From the NCBI RefSeq assembly GCF_024323335.1, contig NC_066579.1, positions 241,961,652 through 242,025,651 of the forward strand: DNA of 64,000 nucleotides, read 5' to 3'. The DNA comes from Lathyrus oleraceus. Its lineage: Eukaryota; Streptophyta; Magnoliopsida; Fabales; Fabaceae. Below the pieces are notes generated by a model, which saw only the letters and a program-made list of their open reading frames with translations, was not told the origin of the DNA and made no database searches. A program made the position numbers and the translations under genes. Shown here one piece after another: positions 30,686 through 41,004 of the stretch (its first letter is position 1; the number at the start of each line of letters is the position of its first letter).

Positions 30686-32084
30686 TGAAATTCTAGTTAT
30701 CAGACTTTAGATGTCACACGGGTTGTTATGACATCCAATTCTGCACAGACAAGAATTATGCAGAACTTAAAAGTAAGTGCAGTAAATAACACAAGTAATT
30801 GTTTACCCAGTTCAGTCCAACATGACCTACATCTGGGGGCTACCAAGCCAGGGAGGAAATCCACTATCAGTAGTATTAATTCAAAGCTAAACTCACCCGT
30901 TTACAACTCTTCACTTAATCCCTACCCAATGCAATTTCAATCTTACTCTAAGATCAGAGTTCCTACTCACTCCCTCTCAATCACCTCAGTGATTACTACC
31001 TTTAATCAATATTAAAGACAATTTTGAAGTCACACTTCAAACAACTCTTGATTGTGCTTAACAGCTTTAATCAAGATACACAGCACTCACGCTTAAAAGC
31101 TTTGAGCGACACAACACTTACAACTCAATGAACACCCTATGCCAAAGCAATCATCTACGTGATAATGGCTTGGCTTACAAGATATGTCTAATACAAGACT
31201 CACAAAAATACAGCAGTGAAGTATGATGGACACACTAAATCTTCACGCCTCAAAATCCCCAGTTCTGAATGAAGGAACGACTTCCTTTTATATTGCAGTA
31301 CTTGGGCCTTTGCACTTGTATTCTCCTGAATTTAAGGTCACGCGAGTTTCCCTAAATTCCACATTTAGGTTACTAACAAATAAGCTATTTGTTAGGTTCA
31401 TTAAATGTAGCTTGGTTGTTGATTTCCCGGATTTTCTCTCAGTTGTTGAATCCCTGAAGAATAGCCTGAGAAAAAGCTGAAACAGAAAACTGAACAACCT
31501 ACAATATAGCATATGCTGTCAGGAATGAATGTCATGACATTCAACTTGACATCAAGGATCATATGCTAAGTCTGTTTTTCCAGAAAACAGACTGTACAAT
31601 TTTGCTGACCTGTATATGACCAAAATGACCATACTACAGTAACAACTTACATTAATAAATGTCAAAGTATCCAATTTGACATTTACACATTTGGCCTTAA
31701 GTCAGTTCTATTATCCTCTTGAAGAACAGACTAAGAAACATGCTGAAGTATAGCAGAACACCACTCTGTCTATTGTTCAGTATATGCTGTCAATGATGAA
31801 TGTCATAACATCCATTTTGACATTCAGACAGTAGGCCTTATGCCAGGTCTGGTATTTCCTTGATAACCAGACTGGAAATAAATACTAAGTTCTAACAGAA
31901 CACCAGCTGTTCTATTCCTTAGTATCTGCTGACAGGGATGAATGTCACAACATCCAGTTTGACATTCAATAAATCCTGTATTAGCTAATCCTGCAGTAAC
32001 TACTCAAGTGTGTCATGACATCAGTCAAGACATCAGAGTCCAGCTAGTGTTTTACCATCTAATGCAGCCAATTAAACACCTACA
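30686..32084 (-). repeat. SIRE-2 5' LTR (1399 bp, right copy)
   Basis: On the minus strand it begins TGTAGGTG at 32084 and ends TTTCA at 30686, next to the primer site. It is equal in length to the left copy. Even the third base differs between copies (TGT vs TGC). Confidence 0.93.
31284..31292 (-). promoter_or_regulatory. TATA box of SIRE-2 5' LTR
   Basis: TATAAAAGG on the minus strand, a strong plant TATA match about 800 bp into the LTR and 600 bp before its end. It is conserved in the other LTR at 24389-24397. Confidence 0.75.
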
Positions 32085-32089
32085 CTACC
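32085..32089 (+). repeat. Target site duplication CTACC, right of SIRE-2
   Basis: Identical to 23786-23790. It is followed by Gln/Asn-rich Athila gag sequence that continues the interrupted frame. Confidence 0.95.
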
Positions 32090-33456
32090 AACCAAGAAAC
32101 AATCAGGGCTATCAACCATCTAGGTTCAACAATCAAAAATTTCAGCAGCAAAGTCCTTACCAACATCCAAATTCTCAAGGACAGCATTCGCAAGGAGGAA
32201 GTTCCAAGTTAGAGGATACTCTTCAACAATTCATGCAAGCTTCCATGGCAAATCAGAAGAGTAACGAAGCAGCAATTAAAAATCTGGAAAATCAAGTAGG
32301 CCAACTTGCGAAGCAACTGTTGGAACAAAGCGCAGGATCTTCCTTTTCTGCTAACACTCAACCGAATCCAAAGGAGCATTGTAAAGCAATTGTCACGAGG
32401 AGCGGTAAAGAGTTGGTAAGTGAAAAAGGTGAAGATATTATAGAAGAGAACAATATGGATGGGATGCTGGAAGAAGAAGACATGGTTGGTGGAAGGGAGA
32501 ACGCTGCTGAAAATGCTCAGTTCGCGCCGCGAAAAGAGCAGGTTTTGCCAGCAAAGCAGCAACCTGAATTGGAAGTGAAAAAGGATGCTGAACCAAGGAA
32601 GAAAAAGAAAGGAGAGAAAGGTGTGAGCGTCATTCCAACCCAACATCTACCCTATCCACATGCTCCATCAAGGAAGGATAATGCTAGGCATTATGCACGG
32701 TTCATGGACATCTTCAAGCAACTCCAAATCAACATTCCATTTGCTGATGCATTAGAACAAATGCCACGGTATGCAAAGTTCATGAAGGACATTCTTACAA
32801 AGAAAAGGAGACATGTAGAAGACGAAACCATATTGCTTGATGCACGGTGTAGTGCCATCATCCAAAAGACTCTCCCAAGGAAGGAGTCCGATCCGGGCCG
32901 AGTTGTTTTACTGGTAACCATTGGAAGCACATACATTGGTAATGGTTTGATTGATTTGGGCTCTAGCATAAATTTAATCCCCCTCTCCATTGTTAAAAGA
33001 TTGGGGAATGTTGAGATTAAATCGACAAGGATGACTCTACAACTAGCCGACAAGTCTACCACTTCATCATACGGAATTGCGCAAGACATGTTAGTGAAAG
33101 TGGACAAATTTTTGTTTCCGGTGGATTTCGTGATAGTGGAGATGGATGAGGATCGTGATGTGCCTCTAATTCTTGGAAGACCTTTTATGAAAACAGCCCA
33201 GATGATGATTGACATAGATGATGGACTAATGAAGGTGAGAGTGCAAGACGAAGAGGTGACCTTTAATCTTTTTGAAGCTATGAAGCATCCAAACGACAAG
33301 CATGATTCTTTCCGAATCGATGCAATTGAAGAGGAGGTAGTGGAGGTCGCGAACCAAATTCATATTTCTAATCCTCTAGAAAGATCCCTTATCGGAGCAT
33401 ACAATGTGTTGACCGACAATGAGGAACGAGAGATCAAGCAACGTTGCATGAGTTAG
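32090..33456 (+). pseudogene. Athila gag C-terminus and aspartic protease
   Basis: Gln-rich tail (QSPYQHPNSQGQHSQ), then NLENQVGQLAKQL and KAIVTRSGKEL, all typical of Athila gag. The protease follows, with NGLIDLGSSINLIP and VPLILGRPFMKTA. The frame closes with TAG 33454, and RT is one base out of phase from 33444, so an indel is likely in a polyprotein that is normally continuous. Within the gag tail, codons at 32515-32539 form a TTCGCGCCGCGAA hairpin. Confidence 0.88.
32515..32539 (+). repeat. GC-rich hairpin inside Athila gag
   Basis: Core TTCGCG-C-CGCGAA with outer arms GCTC (32515-32518) and GAGC (32536-32539). It is the same core as in the LTR and in the region upstream of the extra ORF, here inside coding sequence and translated as QFAPRK. 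Confidence 0.75.
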
Positions 33457-36431
33457 AATCTTGTGGTGAGCTGACTTATCAAGAAGAAATAACTGAAGAC
33501 TTGGATGCGATGAAGAAAACGGAAGAGCAAAAACTAGAGTTGAAAATGCTTCCTTCACACTTGAAGTATGTGTTTCTTGGAGACGAGTATACTAAACCGG
33601 TGATTATAAGCAACACATTGTCCACACAAGAGGAAGACAAGTTAATTCAAGTATTGAAAAAGAACAAAGGTGCAACAGGATGGGTGTTATCCGACTTGAA
33701 GGGTATTAGTCCGGCCTACTGTATGCATAAGATCATGATGGAGGAAAATTTCAAACCAGTTGCGCAACCTCAAAGGCGTCTAAATCCATCGATGAAAGAG
33801 GTAGTCTGGAAAGAAGTTGTCAAACTCTTGGAAGCCGGAATGATTTATCCTATATCCGATAGTGCATGGGTGAGTCCGGTACAAGTAGTTCCCAAGAAAG
33901 GTGGCATGACGGTTATCAAAAATGATAAAAATGAGTTGATTCCGACGAGAACGGTGACCGGGTGGAGGATGTGTATCGACTATAGAAGATTGAACCAAGC
34001 TACAAGGAAAGATAATTTCCCACTGCCTTTCATGGACCAAATGTTGGAGAGGTTAGCCGGCAAAAATTTCTACTGTTTCCTGGACGGATATTCGGGGTAC
34101 AACCAAATTTCGGTAAATCCGGCCGATCATGAGAAGACAGCTTTTACGTGTCCTTTTGGCATCTTTGCTTACCGAAGAATGCCTTTTGGGTTATGTAATG
34201 CACCGGCCACATTTCAACAGTGTATGCAAGCTATATTTTCGAATTTAATAGAAGAATGCATTGAGGTGTTCATGGATGATTTCTCTGTTTATGGATCATC
34301 TTTTGAATTGTGCTTAAAACACCTTGATGTAGTTTTGGGGAGATGCGTGGAGACCAACCTAGTGCTCAACTGGGAAAAATGCAATTTTATGGTCACCGAG
34401 GGTATCGTACTTGGTCACAAGATTTCTTCTGAAGGGCTAGAGGTGGACAAAGCCAAGGTGGAGGTTATCGAGAAACTACCACCTCCAACTAACATAAAAG
34501 GGATAAGGAGCTTTCTAGGACATACCGGTTTCTACCAGAGATTCATACAAGATTTTTCAAAGATAGCAAAGCCGTTGAGCAGTTTGCTCAACAAAGGTAC
34601 GCCTTTTCTTTTTTATGAATCATGTCTTAAAGCTTTCCTAGATTTGAAAGAAAAGTTGGTCACCGCACCCATAATCGTAGCACCAAACTGGAAACTTGAT
34701 TTCGAACTCATGTGTGACGCTAGCGATTATGCAGTTGGTGCGGTGTTAGGACAAAGAAGCGATAAAAAATTTCATGCCATACACTATGCTAGTAAAGTGC
34801 TGAATGAAGCGCAAGTTAATTACGCAACAACTGAAAAAGATTTACTAGCCATAGTGTACGCATTGGAAAAATTTAGGGCTTATTTGATTGGTTCAAAAGT
34901 TGTAATCTACACTGACCATTCGGCGATAAAATATCTGCTGACCAAGCCGGATTCCAAACAAAGACTAATTCGTTGGATTCTTTTATTATAAGAGTTTGAT
35001 TTGGAAATCCGGGATAAAAAAGGTTCCGAAAACTTGGTGGCGGATCATTTGTCTCGGTTGGTCAACGTGGACATTACAAACAAAGAGGAGGAAGTGCGAG
35101 AAGAATTTCCAGATGAAAAACTTTATGCGATTCAAGTGAGGCCTTGGTTTGCTGATTTTGCTAACTACAAAGCAACCGGTTTAACACCGGAAGACCTCAC
35201 TTGCAATCAAAGAAGGAAATTCTTGGCAGATGCGAAATATTATGTTTGGGATGATCCTTATCTGTTTAAAGTAGGAGCAGACAATATTTTGAGAAGGTGT
35301 GTAACAATTGAGGAGTCAAGAGACATTCTTTGGCACTGTCACAACTCTCCGTATGGAGGTCACTATAGTGGTTTGAGAACAGCCACTAAAGTGCTCCAAT
35401 CGGGCTTTTATTGGCCATCTTTATTCAAAGATGCGCATGAACATGCGAAGAGTTGTGATACATGCCAACGGAGTGGAGGAATAGGAAAACGGGATGAAAT
35501 GCCTCTAACCAACATGCTAGAAGTGGAAGTTTTTTATTGTTGGGGTATTGATTTCGTTGGCCCATTCCCCTCTTCTTTCTCAAATGAGTACATACTAGTG
35601 GCCGTTGACTATGTCTCGAAGTGGGTAGAAGCAATTGCCTCACCTAAGGCCGATGCCAAAACGGTGATTAAATTTTTAAAGAAAAACATATTTTCACGTT
35701 TTGGTGTGCCTAGGGTGTTGATAAGTGATGGAGGCTCACACTTTTGCAATACACCTTTAGAAAAAGTTTTGCAACATTATGGTGTAAAGCACAAGGTGAC
35801 CACTCCCTATCACCCACAAGCGAATGGTCAAACGGAAGTTTCGAACCGGGAAATCAAACGGATTCTTGAGAAAACAGTCTCGAATTCAAGAAAAGGTTGG
35901 TCTTTAAAACTGGATGAAGCTTTGTGGGCGCATCGTACCGCCTACAAAGCACCTATTGGGCTAACTCCGTTTCAAATGGTGTATGGGAAGACTTGTCATC
36001 TTCCAGTGGAAATGGAGCATAGAGCATTTTGGGCTCTTAAGTTCTTGAATTTCGACTCCACTCTAGCTGGAGAAAGAAGAAAAGGTTAACTCCATGAATT
36101 GGAGGAATTAAGGAATGATGCGTACCATTCGAATAAGCTGTACAAGGAAAAGGTAAAGGCATACCATGATGGAAAGGTCCGTCATAAAGAGTTTCATGTT
36201 GGACAGATGGTATTGCTTTTCAACTCAAGGTTGAAGTTATTTCCTGGTAAGTTGAAGTCGAAGTGGTCAGGACCATTTGTTGTCAAGGAAGTACGGAATT
36301 ATGGAGCCATTGTGATCGAGGATCCAAAGTCACAAGAGAGCTGGACTGTTAATGGTCAAAGACTAAAAATCTATCATAGTGGTGACGTAAACCGTGATGT
36401 GTGTGTAATTTCTCTATCTGGACCGGGTTAA
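33444..36431 (+). pseudogene. pol: Athila reverse transcriptase, RNase H and integrase
   Basis: One phase with TAA 34989 and TAA 36087 (both CAA-to-TAA type). [55 protein letters not shown]. RNase [18 protein letters not shown] and [11 protein letters not shown]. Integrase: [29 protein letters not shown], then D ([10 protein letters not shown]), D (LISDGGSHF) and E (GQTEVSNRE). A basic C-terminal region (HVGQMVLLFNSRLKLFPGKL) ends at TAA 36429. All catalytic residues are present. Confidence 0.92.
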
Positions 36432-36837
36432 TCAAGGGACCGTCGAGCTCTTAACGACGTTAAACAAAGCGCTTGTTGGGAGGCAACCCAACGTCATAAG
36501 TTTGAATTTTATTTTTCTCTGCTGTGTTGATTTTCAGCTTTGTTAAAAAAAATTATTTTTATTTTTATTTTTGGGGTTCTGTTTTTCACAGTTCGCCCCG
36601 CGAACTGAATGAAGAGTCTCAGGTCGCGCCGCGAACACTGTTCGCCCCGTGAACAGTGCATGACAGAATCACTTAAGTTCTGCTGAGTTATTTTCATTTT
36701 TCATTTCAACACTTTTTCAAAACGCCAACTTTGCCGCGCGTTCATTTCCACTCTCAAAAACCCTACCAAAAACTGCAAATCTTCATTTCCCAAACTCCTA
36801 ATCTTTAATTGCTAGCAAAGAATTAGTGTTTCAAAAG
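36432..36837 (+). other. Athila pol/extra-ORF spacer with a hairpin cluster
   Basis: Non-coding. Contains CAGTTCGC-CCC-GCGAACTG (36589-36607, perfect 8-bp arms), an imperfect copy (36621-36637) and CACTGTTC...GAACAGTG (36636-36658). It ends in a strong splice donor, AAAAG|GTATGT, at 36838. Confidence 0.7.
36589..36658 (+). repeat. Three consecutive GC-rich hairpins, Athila
   Basis: Three versions of the TTCGC(G/C)CCGCGAA core within 70 nt. The first has outer arms CAG/CTG and the last has arms CACTG/CAGTG. The outer arms differ but stay self-complementary, and the core is nearly constant. Confidence 0.78.
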
Positions 36838-37175
36838 GTATGTACTCCTCAATTCCTCTTTTCCAATCCCTTTTGGGTTTTACATTTAGGGTTGGTTAGA
36901 AATTGAAAAAAATTGTAGATTGCCTCTTGAAATCACTATGCATGTTTGATTTAGATTAGGATTAGGATAGATTTGAAAACCTTGACTGTTGGGAGTAGAT
37001 TGCTTCCCCATTTTTGGAACCCTAGAAAGCTCTTGGAGATTTCTTGGTTCGCAGAGTTCGCGCCGCGAACGGGCCTTCGTGCCGCAAACTGGAAATTCCA
37101 GAGCCATGTTTTTATGTTGCTTGATTGCTAACCCTTTCCATATTTGTTTTGTGGTTGCTCTGATGTTGAATGCAG
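36838..37175 (+). other. Candidate intron upstream of the Athila extra ORF (338 nt)
   Basis: Donor AAAAG|GTATGT at 36838 and acceptor TTGAATGCAG ending at 37175, directly before ATG 37176. It would bring the extra ORF close to a 5' leader exon. Subgenomic splicing to express the Athila third ORF is plausible for the family; here it is predicted only from splice-site quality. A hairpin core (37056-37070) and a degenerate copy (37073-37092) lie inside. Confidence 0.55.
37056..37092 (+). repeat. GC-rich hairpin and degenerate copy, Athila
   Basis: GTTCGCG-C-CGCGAAC (37056-37070) is a perfect 7-bp inverted repeat. A degenerate copy with TTCGTGCCGCAAA follows at 37073-37092. Confidence 0.72.
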
Positions 37176-38372
37176 ATGTCGAAAAGAACCAAAACCATGG
37201 CACCCCCTCAATCCCGTTCAATAAGAAGGTTCATAAGCGATGAACACGAGGCACGACTCGAGAGCTTAATTAAGAGAACCATCTTGCCAGAGAGGTTTAT
37301 CCGTTTAGCTCCAACTAGGACTTATCATAGTGTGGTTGCAGCTTTTGAACGACGAAGGTGGATGAAACTGTGCGAACCAGAAGCAGCAATCAACTATGAT
37401 ATCGTTCGGGAATTTTATGCAAATGCCATGCATCAAGAGGAAGGGACAACTTTCATCTACCGATCAAGGGTAAGAGGCAAGATTGTTTCCTTTGGAAGGG
37501 ATGACATTAATTCATATCTGGGTAATCCCCTAACTCTTGGAGAGGGCGAGCGTTGTGAGTACCGTACCATGGAGTCAGCTAACAGGTGGAATCTTGAAGC
37601 GGTAAATGCTACCCTGTGCATTCGTGGAAAATCCTTTGACCTCAATGATCAAGGCCATCCAAAATTATGGAAAAGAGAAAATTATAATTTGGGAGCTAGG
37701 GCCTTTCTGGTGCTACTGTTAAGTAATATTCGGCCAAGGAGCCATACCACTACGATTCCTCTGGATGTAGGGTGTTCGCTTTACTGCATCATGGTTGGGA
37801 AATCTGTGGACGTAGCATCCATCATTGCGGAAGAAATAAGAAAGATGGTTTAAAGTGGAACCAATTTCGGCGGTAAAGTAGGTGTACTCGCATACTCAAG
37901 GCTGATCATGGGACTGTACCGTCAGGCAAATGTTACCATCCCAGAGGAAGTACACTTCTCTATCACTAGTGTGATCAATGACGCATATCTGAATAGGTTT
38001 TTACAAAACCAAAATGATAGGGCCGACGCACCTGGAACTTCTTCATCCAGAGCCCGAGCCAGACCCCGACCTCAACCTCACACTACCCCAGGCTTTGATC
38101 AGAAGGCGTTTGCCAATTACTGTTGCGAGAGCTTTGAGGCCTCCAGGAGGTCTCAATCATTTCTCTTCGATGCCATGTAGCAGCAGTTCCAGAACACGTT
38201 TCTGGCGCCAGAGGCCCGCACATTTCCTTCTCAAGCGGACTATGCAGCTTATGCTAATTGGCCTGAGGGAAGGCCAGATTTTATGGGGGGTGCAGGAGGT
38301 GGTGCAAACCCTAATAAGGAGATGGAGGACGTTCTTGGAGATGTAGGTGGTGACCAAGAGGAGGAGGATTGA
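37176..38372 (+). pseudogene. Athila extra ORF ('env-like' position; putative plant transposon protein family)
   Basis: Begins ATGTCG right after a candidate splice acceptor. One phase to TGA 38370, with TAA 37851 and TAG 38178 inside (both look like CAA/CAG changes). Arg/Lys-rich start, then NYDIVREFYANAMHQEE followed about 20 residues later by VRGKIVSFGRDDINSYLG. These match the spacing of similar blocks in the SIRE-1 extra ORF. No signal peptide or membrane segment is apparent, so an envelope role is unsupported. The C-terminus is acidic and Gly-rich. Confidence 0.8.
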
Positions 38373-39859
38373 GAATTTGGTGAATTTGAGAAGTTGTTGT
38401 CATTCTGAGTTTCTTTGTATTACTTTCGTTTTTGTTTTTGGAAATGTGTGATGTACTTTTGGGTGGCTCTAGTTCACCATAACTTTATTTTGGCACTTTA
38501 TTTTTTGCTAGTGTTTTGATAATTGCATGAATATTAGTTGAGAATTAAGTGTGTTACAATTAAAATGGTTTACCAACATTTTTGTTTAATTATTCTTGCT
38601 CTTAAGTCAAGCTTAAAGCAACCGAGAAATGATCACAAAGAAAGAAGCATAGGACACTTCGAGTGGTGATGATAAGAATTAGTGTCGGTATTTCAAGGTA
38701 CACTTTATCGCTTTCTAGACTTAACATGAGTAGTTGATGGTGTGTGCAAATTCCATATCATAAACTCATTGAAATTTATGTCATTTTGAATCAAAATAGG
38801 ACTTAACCAATTGTGAGGAAGCTTTCCATTGTACACTAAAAAGCGGGAAACCGAGCATTATTTCAACTCATTCTTATCATGCTAAATCATTCATCAATCT
38901 ATTTTTGTGTGAAAATTTTGAAAATTATAGAGGCATTGTTTGTGAGAAAAGCCACTTGACCAAAAAGTTTGAATCAACTAACCTTGTGAGGAACAATCCT
39001 TAGTTAAACCCCTTTGAGCTTATTTTAGGATTCATTTGATTGATCATTCTAAAATCAATTGAAAATTTTGGAATAAATGAATCCTAATTTCTTTCATATC
39101 AATTGAAACCTCAAACCGAGTTATTTGCAAAATTTTGCCTTTTGCTTATGTCTAAGTAGGGAGCATTATTGAATAAATTTGGTTTTGGAATCTAAAGTTG
39201 GGGAGAGTAAAGTGAAAAGTTGATTAGAAACTTGGAAAAGTGAGTTTTTATGGAAGGGTGAAAATATGAAAAGAAACAAGAAAAAGAAATCACCCTTGAA
39301 ACCATAGAGCAAAAAAAATGCTCATGATTGTGTGGATTTGAAAAGAAAAAGATAGGGATCAAAGAAAGGGAAATTGCGTAGAGTGAATGTTTGGGATTGC
39401 TCCCTTAGGATAGGCAACTTTGTTAAATCCTCTTAATCATATCTTTTCTTGTAACCTAAGCCACATTACAACCTTTGAAAGACCTCTTGATTCTCATTTT
39501 TCACATGATTTGGTATTTGTTGTGATAACCGCCTGATTTGAATTGTTGTTGATTTAATTGCTTGGATGAGTGAAAGTAACCCTTCTTGTTATTCATCATT
39601 ATTATGATGCGTGTGTAAGTTTGATTCAATTTTGACATATATGGCTTTGAATTCCTTGGAATGATTTTTGCACTCAACTATTTCTCTTATTCATGTTTTG
39701 TCTAGAATTGAGATAGGTGGATTGAGAAAATTGCCAAACACTTCTGAACCATTTGAATGTCTCTGGTAAATCCTTGTTCCAATCTTGTGTGTCATTACTT
39801 TGGTTGTGAGGGTGGAAACTTTTGTTTAGGGACAAACAAAATGCTAAGTTGGGGAGAGT
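38373..39859 (+). other. Athila 3' untranslated region and polypurine tracts
   Basis: AT-rich, non-coding. The phrase AAGTTGGGGAGAG occurs at about 39194 and again just before the 3' LTR (39846-39857), where it is the polypurine tract. The 6.9-kb tandem duplication starts inside this region at 38460. Confidence 0.75.
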
Positions 39860-40999
39860 TGTTAGGGACCAATTAGTACTACTTTTTATATCATTTTATT
39901 GGTCCCTTTTACCAAACTTTGATGTAATCACACACTTTTATTCTTATTAATTTGTATAAATGCAATTAGATTTAATTTATTTTGTTTTGAATAGTTATTT
40001 CACAGATTTGTTAGTTTTGTAGAACTTTTAGATGAAAGAGCTTTTGGAATGCAACACCACATCTTGATTGAAGCTTGAAAAACAAGGAAGCTGGATAAGC
40101 ATCAGTTCGCGCCGCGAAGGCTGCGAATCCAGTAAGCTGATTAAGGGCCAAAAGTGTTGTCTTTCAGGAAAAAGCTGTTTACCATTTTGGTGTCTGCCTT
40201 GGAATAGCTTTTCTGCTTTGGATGAGAATGATCAATTAAGGAAATGTCAACCCTTTTTGTAAAGAAAAAATACATTACTCTAGGGATTCATTATTATTCA
40301 CACATTGACATTGAGAGATTTTTGTAAGAGAGAAAACAGAGTTTTTCTTCTTTAACATTCTGCTTTTGTAACAATGAGGATGAGGAGCTAAACTCCATTT
40401 TGTCAAGATTGGAGGTAGTAGCTATTCTCATTTGTTTATGTATTCCATTTGACTTTTATATATGATAAAGATTGTTGATGTATTGAATACTGTTTTTGCC
40501 CTAAGTTGAAAACCAGATTTGAGTAGTTGTCGAGAGAGATTATTTGAGTCTTGACATAAAACAGATTTTCAAGTAGTGAATAAGTTGTAGAGATAGATTT
40601 ATTCATTACTCTTCTTTGGTATCAAACATTAAAGATTTCTATATTGATAGTTAGGTGGAGAGATCGTCTAAGGATCAATATAGTGATTATCACAATATCG
40701 TTTAGACATAAATGACTTTGAGAGGATACTTGAACATCATCAATAATCTTAAATCTATATATTTATCATAAGGAATCATAAGCATTTAGAATAGTGAACT
40801 CCAATCTTGCCACGCTTTTACATTTGATTAAAACCATTTTACTGTTTTTAGTGACATTTACTCACAAGATAATTTTCCAACCAAAACAACTTTGTTACTT
40901 TCTAAACTTATAACAAATCGGATTATAGAACGGCGGTAATATCAACCAATCTCTGTGGATACGATATAAAAATATTTGCCGAAGATATACTATTCAACA
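39860..40999 (+). repeat. Athila 3' LTR, copy A (1140 bp)
   Basis: Begins TGTTAGGG after the polypurine tract and ends ATTCAACA before CCTAT. A single hairpin CAGTTCGCGCCGCGAAGG remains at 40103-40120, after loss of 18 nt relative to the 5' LTR. Confidence 0.93.
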
Positions 41000-41004
41000 C
41001 CTAT
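41000..41004 (+). repeat. Target site duplication CCTAT, right of Athila
   Basis: Identical to 21393-21397. Ogre A 3' untranslated sequence resumes right after it. Confidence 0.95.

Larger units (their letters stand above)
23791..32084 (-). mobile_element. SIRE-2: nearly intact Sirevirus-like copia retrotransposon in Athila gag
   Basis: Complete 8.29-kb element on the minus strand with two LTRs of exactly 1399 bp, a primer site, a gag-pol frame of 1330 codons, RNase H after one frameshift, and polypurine tracts. Long gag with a zinc knuckle, copia domain order and two AAAGGGGGAG tracts suggest the Sirevirus/Maximus lineage; the Tork lineage is less likely. About 17-18 differences between LTRs by eye (about 1.3%) make it young, and it is the youngest insertion by nesting. 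Confidence 0.92.
21398..40999 (+). mobile_element. Athila/Cyclops-type Ty3/gypsy retrotransposon, interrupted by SIRE-2
   Basis: Own sequence is 21398-23790 plus 32090-40999, about 11.3 kb. The LTRs are about 1.14-1.15 kb, and the primer site is TGGCGTCGTTGTCGGGGA (tRNA-Asp type). Gag, protease, RT, RNase H and integrase follow in gypsy order, then a candidate spliced extra ORF. This is the Athila layout; pea Cyclops belongs to that lineage. It is inserted in the Ogre A 3' untranslated region. Broken by one frameshift and several C-to-T type stops. Confidence 0.92.

Noticed and set aside
36099..36431. Integrase chromodomain in Athila
   Set aside because: The C-terminal segment shows the basic HVGQMVLLFNSRLKLFPGKL-type region but no aromatic-cage chromodomain motif, as expected for Athila.
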